64,000 bases of DNA from Mesorhizobium sophorae (GTDB taxonomy: Bacteria; Pseudomonadota; Alphaproteobacteria; Rhizobiales; Rhizobiaceae): positions 1-64,000 of the forward strand of contig NZ_NNRI01000014.1 of the NCBI RefSeq assembly GCF_002270415.1, in the 5' to 3' direction. The notes under the pieces were generated by a model, which searched no databases, was not told the DNA's origin, and was given only the letters and a program-made list of their open reading frames with translations. Positions within the stretch are counted from its first letter, which is position 1; every line of letters begins with the position of its first letter. Position numbers and translations under genes: made by a program. Shown piece after piece: positions 34,595 to 43,647 of the stretch.

Positions 34595-36964
34595 TCAGGA
34601 GCGCGGTTTGGTCTTCTGCGGATCGTAATGCGCAAAGGCGACGACCCGCGCCGGCAGGCGCTTGGCATGGCCGTCGAGCTTGCCGATCTCGACCTCGGTG
34701 CCGATCGCAGCGTGGGTGACGTCGAGCCGCGCCAGCGCGATGGTCTTGTTCAGCACCGGCGAGCGCATGCCTGACGTGACCACGCCGATCTGGGCGCGGC
34801 CGACATGCACGCAATCGCCATGGCCGACATCGACATTGGCGTCGATGTCGAGGCCGACCAGTTTTGTCTGCGGGTTTTCCTTGCGCCGGATCAGCGCGTC
34901 GCGGCCGATGAAGTCGTCGGTCTTGCTCTTCAACGGCACGGTGAAGCCGATGCCGGCCTCGAACGGGTCGGTCTGGTCCGAAAATTCGTAGCCGGCGAAG
35001 ATCAGTCCGGCCTCGATGCGCACCATGTCGAGCGCCTGCAGCCCCATCGGCTTCAGCCCGTGCGGCTGGCCGGCCTCCCAGATCGCATCGAACACTTTTT
35101 CGGCGTCACGCGGATGGCACCAGATCTCGTAGCCAAGCTCGCCGGTGTAGCCGGTGCGCGAGACGACGACCGGGATGCCGTTGCCGCCACCGATGCGGGC
35201 GACGGCGAAACGGAACCATTCGAGCTCGTCGATCGACGGCTGCAGCGGTGAGGTCCAGATAACCTCCCTCAGGATGTCGCGGCTTTTCGGGCCCTGCACG
35301 GCGATATTGTGCATCTGGTCGGTCGACGAGCGGACCAGGACGTTGAGGCCGAGCTTTCTCGCTGTTTCGCGCAGCCACTCGCCGGACAGATCGTCGCCGC
35401 CGACCCAGCGGAAATTGTCCTTGCTGAGCCGCAGCAGCGTGCCGTCATCGATCATGCCACCATGCTCATAGCACATGGCGGAATACACGACCTGGCCGAC
35501 GCCAAGCTTCTTGACGTCGCGCGTCAGCGTGTATTGCAGCAGCGCCTCCGAATCCGGCCCGGTGACCTCGAACTTGCGCAGCGGCGACAGGTCCATGATC
35601 ACGGCATCCTGCCGGCACGCCCAGTATTCGTCGATGGGGCCTTGCCTGGCGAAGGAATTGGCCAGCCAGTAGCCCCTGTACTCGACGAAGTTGCGGGTGT
35701 GCTTGGCAAAGCTCGAATGAAAGGAGGTCTCGCGGGTCATTTTCGGTTCCGAATCAGGCGTCATGCGTCTGGCGATCGCTCGCGAAAATTTGTGCTGGCC
35801 GGAATAGGTCCGCACATGGATGTCCGTCAGGTTCCAGCCATTGGCCGGCGTCGTGTCGTCGGGGCAGGCCGAGGAAACGCAGACGATGTCGGTCAGCGCC
35901 TTGAGCAGCACATAGTCGCCCGGCCGCGACCACGGCTCGTCCGACACCATGACGCCATGCGCGTCGATCGCCGTATTGAAGAAGAAGTTGATCGCCATCC
36001 AGCCGGCACGTGGCGTGACACCCTTATCCGACAGCGCGCGATTGAAATTCTCGGAGCAGTTGGTGTGGCCGGGATAGCCGATGTCGTCGTAGTATTTGGC
36101 CGCGCAGGCGAGCGCGAAGGCATCGTGCCGGCCGCACGTGTCCTGCACCACCTCGACCAATGGCTCCATGTCTTGGTCGTAGTATTTCGAATGAAGGCCG
36201 GGCATCGGATAGCTCGCGCCCATCAACGTGCGGGTCGTCGTCACGTCGAGCGGATGGTCGCGGCCCTTGTCCAGCTTGCGAGCCGAAAAGCACTGGAAGT
36301 CGGTGCATTGGCGCCCGTCGACGTCGATGATCTGCAGATAGTCGCCGGCCTTGACGAAGTAGGATTCCGCCGTCGCCGAGTGGACGCGCAGGTCAAGCAC
36401 CGGATCGGCGAGCGGGTCAGCCAATTGCGACTTCGCCGCAGGACGGATCGTGGCGCGCCGGACGATGACGCTGAGCGGCGTCGCTGTGTCGTGGCCATCG
36501 ACCAGCATCGGCCCGCCGGGCGCGGCAATGACCATCGCGCCGTCGCGTGCAACGGTGAAAGCCTGTTCCGTACCGGCCGGCGTAGCGCCGCCGAAAACAC
36601 GCACTGCCTTGGCCTGATCCAACTGCACCTGCCGCCGCGCAAGCCCGCGCCGCAACGCGCCAAGACTGTCGTCACCCTCGGCCAAAAGCGCCTTGATGCC
36701 GGCCGCATTGCTGTTCGATGTTTCGCCAAAAATGCCGGGGTCGGTCACGCCGCTCCTGTCCCACGCCAGCAGCTCGCAGGCCTGGCCGCCTTCGACATTG
36801 CGAACCGCCAGTGTATCGCCGGCTTCGACTTCGATGAGAACGGCGCCGTTGCCCTGGATGGTATAGCGCTCCATGCCCGGCGGCAGCGCGATCTGGCCGG
36901 GCCTCAGGATGAGGCTCGGCCGTGGTGGTCCGGCAGCGACGGCAGGGTAGGGCGACTGGGTCAT
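34595..36964 (-). CDS. tdm: Trimethylamine N-oxide demethylase (DUF1989 + GcvT fusion)
   Basis: This 789-residue fusion has the layout of Tdm, which splits TMAO to dimethylamine and formaldehyde. The N-terminal DUF1989-type region (about 190-420) holds the cysteine cluster DGRQCTDFQCF (Cys220, Cys225) and GYPGHTNCSENFN (Cys303), probable metal ligands. From about residue 430 a GcvT-like tetrahydrofolate domain follows (YWACRQDAVIMDLSPLRKFE, VSRTGYTGELGYEIWC), expected to capture the formaldehyde as methylene-THF. An additional DUF1989-like N-terminal domain precedes (1-180). ATG 36964 gives the N terminus MTQSPYPAV. It lies downstream of the mgd genes in the same direction with its own candidate operator at 37015-37030. 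A plain aminomethyltransferase is a less likely reading. Confidence 0.85.
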   Translation of the reverse strand: MTQSPYPAVAAGPPRPSLILRPGQIALPPGMERYTIQGNGAVLIEVEAGDTLAVRNVEGGQACELLAWDRSGVTDPGIFGETSNSNAAGIKALLAEGDDSLGALRRGLARRQVQLDQAKAVRVFGGATPAGTEQAFTVARDGAMVIAAPGGPMLVDGHDTATPLSVIVRRATIRPAAKSQLADPLADPVLDLRVHSATAESYFVKAGDYLQIIDVDGRQCTDFQCFSARKLDKGRDHPLDVTTTRTLMGASYPMPGLHSKYYDQDMEPLVEVVQDTCGRHDAFALACAAKYYDDIGYPGHTNCSENFNRALSDKGVTPRAGWMAINFFFNTAIDAHGVMVSDEPWSRPGDYVLLKALTDIVCVSSACPDDTTPANGWNLTDIHVRTYSGQHKFSRAIARRMTPDSEPKMTRETSFHSSFAKHTRNFVEYRGYWLANSFARQGPIDEYWACRQDAVIMDLSPLRKFEVTGPDSEALLQYTLTRDVKKLGVGQVVYSAMCYEHGGMIDDGTLLRLSKDNFRWVGGDDLSGEWLRETARKLGLNVLVRSSTDQMHNIAVQGPKSRDILREVIWTSPLQPSIDELEWFRFAVARIGGGNGIPVVVSRTGYTGELGYEIWCHPRDAEKVFDAIWEAGQPHGLKPMGLQALDMVRIEAGLIFAGYEFSDQTDPFEAGIGFTVPLKSKTDDFIGRDALIRRKENPQTKLVGLDIDANVDVGHGDCVHVGRAQIGVVTSGMRSPVLNKTIALARLDVTHAAIGTEVEIGKLDGHAKRLPARVVAFAHYDPQKTKPRS

Positions 36965-37014
36965 CTCAGCCTTGTGTTTCGAGACATCGGTTCGAGAAAC
37001 AAGTTTGCCTGTGT

Positions 37015-37030
37015 GTGAAATTATTTTAGC
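37015..37030 (+). promoter_or_regulatory. Candidate amine-regulon operator upstream of tdm
   Basis: GTGAAATTATTTTAGC lies 51-66 bases ahead of the tdm start. It shares GTGAAAT with the sites ahead of the dmm and tmm genes. A direct repeat of TTCGAGA lies between it and the gene (36979-36997). Confidence 0.45.
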
Positions 37031-37093
37031 AGGAAGAATAGGCGGCAAGTCCGGATTTGGCAAGCGAACGTGGCCCTTCTTGTCTGTTCCGCG

Positions 37094-37738
37094 CTACGCC
37101 AACTCCTCCGAATGCGCGATCGTCACGCCGTACTCAGCCGCCGCGTCGAGCATCGTGTGCCACAGGCTTCCGGCGAAGGTCGAAAACACCAGCAGGTTGA
37201 ACACGGCCTGCCCATCCGGCCGATCGCCGCCGCGCCAGAGAGTGACGCTGGTGTGATCGATAGAAGTTGCGGCGGCAGCGCCAATCGGGAATGCCGACGG
37301 GTGCAGGTCAATCGACGACAGCTTGGCCAGCATGGTGCGGGCCCTGGCCCCGGAAATGCGGACCAGGGCGCGCGCATGCGACTGGTCGGACAGTGAGGCA
37401 GGGCCGGACAATGCCGGCGCCAGCGTGTCCATCGTGTGCTTGCCGCCCTTAGACAGGACGAAGAACTGATCCGGCCCGGACCAGATCAGCGTGGCGTCTT
37501 GAGCCTGTACCACCGTGGGCGCATTGGGAGTCGCCACGCCGAAACGGCCGTTGGCCACCCGCGCCAGTTCGGCCGCTTTGCCGCGCCGCGCCATCACCTG
37601 GATCAGGTCGAAATTGCGGATTTCGGTCAGCGAGACGCCGGCTTCGACGCCGCGTGCGCCATGCGCGCCTGGGGCAAGCGCATGCTCGAGCGGACTGCGG
37701 GAAACCCAGGAAAACTCAGCCACGCTGGCGCCCTCCAT
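37094..37738 (-). CDS. mgdD: N-methylglutamate dehydrogenase subunit D (SoxG-like)
   Basis: This 214-residue protein resembles the gamma subunit of heterotetrameric sarcosine oxidase and GcvT-like proteins. In the N-methylglutamate pathway it is the smallest folate-type partner of the dehydrogenase that oxidises N-methylglutamate to glutamate and methylene-THF. Visible are HARALVRISGARARTMLAKL and the terminal VFNLLVFSTFAGSLWHTML. ATG 37738 overlaps the end of mgdC by 23 bases. It is last of the mgdABCD set. Alone, it would be called soxG; the gmaS-mgs context decides. Confidence 0.82.
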   Translation of the reverse strand: MEGASVAEFSWVSRSPLEHALAPGAHGARGVEAGVSLTEIRNFDLIQVMARRGKAAELARVANGRFGVATPNAPTVVQAQDATLIWSGPDQFFVLSKGGKHTMDTLAPALSGPASLSDQSHARALVRISGARARTMLAKLSSIDLHPSAFPIGAAAATSIDHTSVTLWRGGDRPDGQAVFNLLVFSTFAGSLWHTMLDAAAEYGVTIAHSEELA

Positions 37739-40697
37739 CCGGATCGTAGAAGACAGGATTGCACAGTTCGACGTCATAGTCCTCGCCGCGCAGCGGATCA
37801 TGCGCATGGACGATCTCGCCCATGCGTTCGCGGCCGCGCTCGACCAGGCCGAGCCCGATCCATTGGTCTGATGTCGGCGAGAAGCAGACCGAGGTGACAT
37901 AGCCCTGGTCGTTGCCCGGGCCAGGTGTCTGCCCCTTCGGAATGATATGCGCGCCGGAGCGCAGCCTGCGCGCCTTGTCCACCGGCTTGATGCCGACCAC
38001 GACCTGACGGTCCGGTGCAACCAGCGCCTCGCGCCCGGCCATGACGCGGCCAATGAAATCCTTTTTGGTCGACATCATCTTGCCGAGACCAAGATCCGCC
38101 GCCGTCGTCGTACCGCTCAGTTCCGGTCCGGCGATGTGACCCTTTTCGACGCGCATGACGCCGAGCGCCTCGGTGCCGTAAGGCGTGACGCCGAATGGCG
38201 CACCGGCCAGCATCAGATTGCGCGCCATGGCATCGCCGAAGCGTGCCGGCACCGAAATCTCGAACGCCATCTCGCCGGAGAACGAGATGCGGAACAGCCG
38301 CGCCTTGATGCCGCCGCGCAAGCGGACTTCGCGCGCGCCCATGAACGGGAAACCTTCATTGGAAAGGTCTTCCGCCGGATCGACAATCTCCTTGAGCAGG
38401 TCACGGGTCTTCGGCCCGGCGATCGAGAATTGTGCCCACTGGTCCGAGACCGAAGTCAGTTGCACGTCGAGTTCGGGAAACAGCACCTGCCGGCAGAATT
38501 CGAGATGCTGCATCACCAGTCCGGCCTTGGCCGTCGTAGTGGTCAGGAAATAATGATCCTCGGCCAGCCGCGACGTGGTGCCGTCGTCATAGACCATACC
38601 GTCCTCGCGCAGCATCAGCCCGTAGCGGGCCTTGCCGACGGCGAGATTGGAGAAGGTGTTGATATAGACGCGGTCGAGGAAAGCGCCGGCATCCGCACCG
38701 TGCACGTCGATCTTGCCGAGCGTCGAGACATCGCAGAAGCCGACGCCGCCGCGCACCGCGCTGACCTCGCGGGTTACCGATTCCAGCCAGTCCTTCTCGC
38801 CGGCGCGCGGATACCATTGCGCGCGCTTCCACAGTCCGGTGTCGACGAAGACAGCGCCCTGTTCGGCGGCCCAATGATGCGACGGCGTCAGCCGCGTCGC
38901 ATGGAACGTCTCGTCGCGGTGATGGCCGGCAAAGGCGCCGATCGCGACCGGCACGTAAGGAGGACGGTAGATCGTCGTGCCGGTCTCGGGAATGGACCGG
39001 CCGCTGACCGCGGCCATGATGGCGAGACCGGCGACATTGGAGGTCTTGCCCTGGTCGGTCGCCATGCCGAGCGTCGTGTAGCGCTTCAGATGCTCGACCG
39101 ATTCAAAGCCTTCGCGCTGCGCCAGTTCGATGTCGGAGGCGGTGACGTCGTGCTGGTAATCGACGAAGGCCTTGCCCTTGCCGGCAACGTGCCAGAGCGG
39201 CGTGAGCGAGAACGCCTCGTCGTCGGCGACAGGGGCCGTGCCTGCCTTGCCGCTGTGCCCGGCGTCATGCGCGGCTGCGCTACCCGCGGCAAAGCCTTGA
39301 GCCAGGCAGGCGCCGAGCCCGAAGGCGCCGTTGGCGGCGCCCACGGCCACCATTCCGGGAGGCGCGCCATCCGGCACGAAGGCGGCGATGTCATCCAGCC
39401 ATTTCGGCCGGCCGCGATGATAGGAGGTCAGCCCGACAGCCGGGTTCCAGCCGCCGGAAACGGCCAGCCCGTCAGCCTCGACCTCGGCGCGCGCGCCACC
39501 GGTGAGTGACACAGCGATCTTTTTGACGCCATCCTTGCCGCCATCGACCCCACTGACCGAGCCGTGCAGCACCGGGAAGCCACCCTTGGACGCCAGCGAA
39601 CGATGGGCGGGCGATACGTCAGGCCGCGCGTCGATGACCGCCGCGATCTGCAACCCGGCGCCGAGTGCGATCTCGACCGTGCGCCAACCATCCTCATTGT
39701 TGGTGAACAGCGCGATGCGTTTGGCCGGCGTTGCCGCATAGCGCGCGACATAGGTCCGCATGGCGGAAGCCATCATCACGCTAGGCGTGTCGTTGCCGGC
39801 AAAGACGATCGGCCGTTCGATGGCGCCGGCCGCGACCACGCAGCGCCTGGCCACGATCCGCCACAGCCGCTGGCGCACCTGATGCTCCGGCGGCGAGGGC
39901 AGATGGTCGTTGACCCGCTCGATCGCGCCATAGGTGCCGCCGTCATAGACGCCGAACAGCGTCGTACGGGTCATGATGCGGACGTCTGGCAGCGTCGCCA
40001 GTTCGGCCAGCGTCCGTGAAAGCCATTCGGCTGCCGGCAGGCCTTCGATCGTGCCGCCATCCGACAAAAGACGCCCGCCCGGCGAAAAATCCTCCTCGCA
40101 CAGGATGACACGGGCCCCCGAGCGTCCGGCTGCCAAGGCCGCGGCCAGTCCGGCCGGGCCCGAGCCGGCGACCAGCACATCGCAATGGGCCCACGCTTTG
40201 TCGTAATGGTCGGGATCGGCGACGCCCGCGGCGCGGCCAAGTCCGGCGGCACGGCGGATCGCCGGTTCGTAGACCGCTTCCCAGAATTTCGCCGGCCACA
40301 TGAAGGTCTTGTAGTAGAAGCCGGCGACGAAGATCGGCGCGAACAGCTGGTTGACCGACATCACATCGTGGCGCAGCGATGGCCAGCGGTTCTGGCTGGC
40401 GGCCTCTAGCCCTTCATAGAGCTCGGCCGTGGTCGCCTTGGTGTTCGGTTCGCGCCGCGCACCGGTACGCAATTCGACCAGCGCGTTCGGCTCTTCCGAG
40501 CCAGCAGTCAGGATGCCGCGCGGGCGATGGTATTTGAACGAGCGGCCGACAAGCTTGACGCCATTGGCGATCAGCGCCGAGGCGAGCGTGTCGCCCTGGA
40601 AGCCTGAGAAAGTCTTGCCGTCGAAACGAAAATTCAGCGGCGCAGAGCGGTCGATGAGGCCGCCACTGTCCAGCCGGTTGGTCTGTCCGCCGGCCAT
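37716..40697 (-). CDS. mgdC: N-methylglutamate dehydrogenase subunit C (SoxA-like)
   Basis: This is a roughly 993-residue alpha subunit of the sarcosine oxidase type. An N-terminal ferredoxin-like fold (FDGKTFSGFQGDTLASALIA) is followed by an NAD-binding region with VLVAGSGPAGLAAALAAGRS (around residue 175-195). A C-terminal GcvT-like domain shows CDVSTLGKIDVHGADAGAFL, the expected methylene-THF-forming site. The start is ATG 40697 or GTG 40700; the mgdB stop overlaps it as TGATG. In this cluster it belongs to N-methylglutamate dehydrogenase, which releases methylamine carbon to THF. Confidence 0.86.
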   Translation of the reverse strand: MAGGQTNRLDSGGLIDRSAPLNFRFDGKTFSGFQGDTLASALIANGVKLVGRSFKYHRPRGILTAGSEEPNALVELRTGARREPNTKATTAELYEGLEAASQNRWPSLRHDVMSVNQLFAPIFVAGFYYKTFMWPAKFWEAVYEPAIRRAAGLGRAAGVADPDHYDKAWAHCDVLVAGSGPAGLAAALAAGRSGARVILCEEDFSPGGRLLSDGGTIEGLPAAEWLSRTLAELATLPDVRIMTRTTLFGVYDGGTYGAIERVNDHLPSPPEHQVRQRLWRIVARRCVVAAGAIERPIVFAGNDTPSVMMASAMRTYVARYAATPAKRIALFTNNEDGWRTVEIALGAGLQIAAVIDARPDVSPAHRSLASKGGFPVLHGSVSGVDGGKDGVKKIAVSLTGGARAEVEADGLAVSGGWNPAVGLTSYHRGRPKWLDDIAAFVPDGAPPGMVAVGAANGAFGLGACLAQGFAAGSAAAHDAGHSGKAGTAPVADDEAFSLTPLWHVAGKGKAFVDYQHDVTASDIELAQREGFESVEHLKRYTTLGMATDQGKTSNVAGLAIMAAVSGRSIPETGTTIYRPPYVPVAIGAFAGHHRDETFHATRLTPSHHWAAEQGAVFVDTGLWKRAQWYPRAGEKDWLESVTREVSAVRGGVGFCDVSTLGKIDVHGADAGAFLDRVYINTFSNLAVGKARYGLMLREDGMVYDDGTTSRLAEDHYFLTTTTAKAGLVMQHLEFCRQVLFPELDVQLTSVSDQWAQFSIAGPKTRDLLKEIVDPAEDLSNEGFPFMGAREVRLRGGIKARLFRISFSGEMAFEISVPARFGDAMARNLMLAGAPFGVTPYGTEALGVMRVEKGHIAGPELSGTTTAADLGLGKMMSTKKDFIGRVMAGREALVAPDRQVVVGIKPVDKARRLRSGAHIIPKGQTPGPGNDQGYVTSVCFSPTSDQWIGLGLVERGRERMGEIVHAHDPLRGEDYDVELCNPVFYDPDGGRQRG

Positions 40698-40972
40698 CAC
40701 GCACCAACCTTTGCGGCACCGGCACCCGCCGCCGGCTCAACCGAAGAAATCTCGTGCGTCAGCGTGTTGCGGGCGATCTTCAGCCAGGTCCGGCAGCCGC
40801 CGCCATGGTACCAGTATTCACTGGTCTCGCCGGCGACATTGTCGCGCAGATAGACGTAGTCGAAGACCTCGTCTTCCGAGGCGCCGGCCGCCGGCCGCAC
40901 CGGTTTGGCGTCGCCCAGATAGGTGAATTCGCCGAGTTCGCGTTCGCCGCAGAAGGGACAGACAATGCGCAT
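40697..40972 (-). CDS. mgdB: N-methylglutamate dehydrogenase subunit D-type zinc protein (SoxD-like)
   Basis: This 91-residue protein resembles the delta subunit of sarcosine oxidase. It starts MRIVCPFCGERELGEFTYLG with the zinc-binding CPFC, and later WYHGGGCRTWL with a third Cys and a His, completing the usual Cys3His site. It holds the alpha and beta subunits together. It starts 14 bases after the mgdA stop and runs into the mgdC start. Confidence 0.9.
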   Translation of the reverse strand: MRIVCPFCGERELGEFTYLGDAKPVRPAAGASEDEVFDYVYLRDNVAGETSEYWYHGGGCRTWLKIARNTLTHEISSVEPAAGAGAAKVGA

Positions 40973-40986
40973 GGTTCCGTCCGTCC

Positions 40987-42240
40987 TCAGTGCAGGTTCG
41001 GTTGGGCGCCCTGGCCCTTTTCGTCGATCATCGCGCCAGTCCGGAAGCGGTCGAGGCGGAACCGCACGGCTTCCTCGTGCGATTGATCGCGGGCCAGCAG
41101 GTGGGCAAAGACAAAGCCTGATCCCGGCGTCGCCTTGAAGCCGCCATAGCACCAGCCGGCGTTGAGGTAGAGCCCGTCGACTGGCGTCTTGTCGATGATC
41201 GGCGATCCGTCCATCGACATGTCCATGATGCCGCCCCACTGGCGCAGCAGGCGCACACGGCCGATCATCGGCATCAGCGCCATGCCGCCCTCGCAGACAT
41301 CCTCCATCACAGGCATGTTGCCGCGCTGGGCGTAGGAATTGTAGCCGTCGATGTCGCCGCCGAAGACCAGCCCGCCCTTGTCCGACTGGCTGACGTAGAA
41401 ATGGCCGGCACCGAAGGTCATGACACCGGGGATCAGCGGCTTGATCGCTTCGGAGACGAAGGCCTGCAGCACATGGCTTTCGATCGGCAGGCGCAGGCCC
41501 GCCATCGCCGCGACTCGCGACGAACTGCCGGCGACCGCCATGCCGACCTTGCCGGCGCTGATCTTGCCGCGCGAGGTCTCGACGCCGGTCACCTTGCCGT
41601 TGGCGTCGCGGGTAAAGCCGGTCACCTCGCAGTTCTGGATGATGTCGACGCCGAGCGCGCTCGCCGCATGGGCATAGCCCCAGACCACGGCATCGTGGCG
41701 CGCCGTGCCGCCACGCCGCTGCAAGAGCCCGCCTTGCACAGGAAAGCGCGCATTGTCGAAGTTCAGGAACGGGATCATCTTCTTGACCGCGGCGAGGTCG
41801 AGCAGTTCGGCATCGATGCCATTGATGCGCATGGTGTTGCCGCGCCGCGCATAGGCGTCGCGCTGTGCGTCGGAATGGTAGAGGTTGATGACGCCGCGCT
41901 GGCTGACCATCGTGTTGTAGTTGAGGTCCTGCTCCATTCGCTCCCACAGCTTCATCGACAATTCGTAGAAGCCGGTGTTGCCGGGCAGGCCGTAATTGGA
42001 GCGGATGATGGTGGTGTTGCGACCGGCATTGCCGGAGCCGATCCAGCCCTTTTCCAGCACGGCGACATTCCTGATGCCGTACTCGCTGGCGAGGAACCAG
42101 GCGGTCGCCAGGCCATGGCCGCCACCGCCGATGATCACCACGTCGTAGCGATCCTTCGGCGTGGCGTCGCGCCAGGTGCGCTGCCAGTTCTTGTGGCCGG
42201 ACAGGGCCGCGCGGGCGAGCGAGAAGATCGAGTATTTCAT
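40987..42240 (-). CDS. mgdA: N-methylglutamate dehydrogenase subunit A (SoxB-like FAD subunit)
   Basis: This 417-residue FAD-dependent amine oxidoreductase is homologous to the sarcosine oxidase beta subunit. The FAD-binding start YDVVIIGGGGHGLATAWFLA (near 33-52) and the FMN-attachment-region type HFYVSQSDKGGLVFGGDIDG are seen. It oxidises the N-methyl group of N-methylglutamate. ATG 42240 is preceded by a weak AATGAACTG. The gene follows gmaS with a 35-base gap. Distinguishing N-methylglutamate from sarcosine as substrate rests on the genes beside it. Confidence 0.87.
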   Translation of the reverse strand: MKYSIFSLARAALSGHKNWQRTWRDATPKDRYDVVIIGGGGHGLATAWFLASEYGIRNVAVLEKGWIGSGNAGRNTTIIRSNYGLPGNTGFYELSMKLWERMEQDLNYNTMVSQRGVINLYHSDAQRDAYARRGNTMRINGIDAELLDLAAVKKMIPFLNFDNARFPVQGGLLQRRGGTARHDAVVWGYAHAASALGVDIIQNCEVTGFTRDANGKVTGVETSRGKISAGKVGMAVAGSSSRVAAMAGLRLPIESHVLQAFVSEAIKPLIPGVMTFGAGHFYVSQSDKGGLVFGGDIDGYNSYAQRGNMPVMEDVCEGGMALMPMIGRVRLLRQWGGIMDMSMDGSPIIDKTPVDGLYLNAGWCYGGFKATPGSGFVFAHLLARDQSHEEAVRFRLDRFRTGAMIDEKGQGAQPNLH

Positions 42241-42275
42241 CAGTTCATTCCGAGGTCGCTCGCATTCGCTGAGAG

Positions 42276-43583
42276 TTAGATATCCAGCGTGTGGTCGCGC
42301 TCCCATTGCGTGAAGTGCGAAGCATAGGAATTCCATTCCTGGTGCTTCAGCTTTAGATAGGCCGACGAGAATTCCTCACCCAGCGCCGCCTTCAGCGATT
42401 TGTCCTTGTCGAACTCGCGCAACGCGTCGAGCAGGTTGAGCGGCAGCTTCGGCGCGCCCTTCACCGTATGGCCGTGCTGGTACATGTCGATGTCGTAGCG
42501 CTTGCCGGGATCGGCCTTCGAGCGGATGCCGTCGAGGCCGGCGGCGATGATGACCGCCTGCAGCAGATAGGGGTTGGCCGCGCCGTCGGGCAGGCGCAGT
42601 TCGAAGCGGCCGGGGCCGGGCACGCGCACCATGTGGGTGCGGTTGTTGCCGGTCCAGGTCACCGTGTTCGGCGCCCAGGTCGCGCCCGAAATGGTGCGCG
42701 GTGCGTTGATGCGCTTGTAGGAATTGACCGTCGGGTTGGTGATCGCGGCAAGCGCGGATGCATGCTTCATGATGCCGCCGAGGAAATTCTTGCCCTTGGC
42801 CGACAGGCCGAGTTCCATCGCATTGTCGGCAAAGACGTTGGTCTTGCCGGCCTTGTCCCACACCGAGATATGCGCATGGCAGCCATTGCCGGTCAGGCCC
42901 TGGAAAGGTTTCGGCATGAATGTCGCGCGCAGGCCATGCTTTTCCGCGATCGACTTGACCATGAATTTGAAGAAGGAATGCTTGTCGGCCGTCGCCAGCG
43001 CGTCGTCGAACGCCCAGTTCATCTCGAACTGGCCGTTGGCATCCTCATGGTCGTTCTGGTAGGCGCCCCAGCCGAGCGCCAACATATGGTCGCAGATCTC
43101 GGCGATGACATCGTAGCGGCGCATCACCGCCTGCTGGTCGTAGCAGGGCTTCGACGCCGTGTCGTATTCGTCGGAAATCGTCTTGCCGTCCGGCGAGATC
43201 AGGAAGAACTCGGCCTCGACGCCGGTCTTGACGTGCATGCCGTCGCTGGCCGCCTCGGCGATCAGCCGCTTCAGCGTGTTGCGCGGCGCCTGGTCGACCT
43301 CCTTGTCGTCCATGATGCAGTTGGCGGCGACCCACGCGACTTCCGGCTTCCACGGCAGCTGGATCACCGAATTCGGGTCCGGCACCGCCAGCATATCGGG
43401 ATGGGCCGGGGTCAGATCGAGCCATGTGGCGAACCCGGCAAAGCCGGCGCCGTCCTTCTGCATGTCGGCGATGGCCTGCGCCGGCACCAGCTTGGCACGC
43501 TGGCCACCGAACAGGTCGGTGTAGGAAATCATGAAATATTTGACGTTTTTCGCCCTTGCGAATTCTGCAAGATCAGCTGTCAC
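42276..43583 (-). CDS. gmaS: Gamma-glutamylmethylamide synthetase
   Basis: This 435-residue enzyme of the glutamine synthetase (GlnT type III) family joins methylamine and glutamate with ATP. The usual motifs are intact: VEAEFFL (Glu metal ligands), NDHEDANGQFEMNWAF, CHAHISVWD and the ATP-binding NSYKRI, followed by NRTHMVRVPGPGRFELRLPDGAANPYL. It could be a variant glutamine synthetase, but its position between mgs and mgd genes fits GmaS. It starts with GTG 43583 and GGGGAA nine bases upstream. Confidence 0.9.
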   Translation of the reverse strand: MTADLAEFARAKNVKYFMISYTDLFGGQRAKLVPAQAIADMQKDGAGFAGFATWLDLTPAHPDMLAVPDPNSVIQLPWKPEVAWVAANCIMDDKEVDQAPRNTLKRLIAEAASDGMHVKTGVEAEFFLISPDGKTISDEYDTASKPCYDQQAVMRRYDVIAEICDHMLALGWGAYQNDHEDANGQFEMNWAFDDALATADKHSFFKFMVKSIAEKHGLRATFMPKPFQGLTGNGCHAHISVWDKAGKTNVFADNAMELGLSAKGKNFLGGIMKHASALAAITNPTVNSYKRINAPRTISGATWAPNTVTWTGNNRTHMVRVPGPGRFELRLPDGAANPYLLQAVIIAAGLDGIRSKADPGKRYDIDMYQHGHTVKGAPKLPLNLLDALREFDKDKSLKAALGEEFSSAYLKLKHQEWNSYASHFTQWERDHTLDI

Positions 43584-43647
43584 GGAAGTTCCCCATTTTT
43601 TTGTCGATTGGTGGCCCCAGAGCGTGTGGGCTTCGGCCCTTCGTTGA

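Noticed and set aside
34595..36964. Plain glycine cleavage T protein
   Set aside because: The long N-terminal DUF1989-type region with its cysteine cluster and the TMA/TMAO neighbours point to Tdm.
37094..42240. Heterotetrameric sarcosine oxidase (soxBDAG)
   Set aside because: Sequence alone would allow it, but the contiguous gmaS and mgsABC genes make N-methylglutamate dehydrogenase the better call.
42276..43583. Ordinary glutamine synthetase type III (GlnT)
   Set aside because: Family fits, but position between mgsABC and mgdABCD supports gamma-glutamylmethylamide synthetase.
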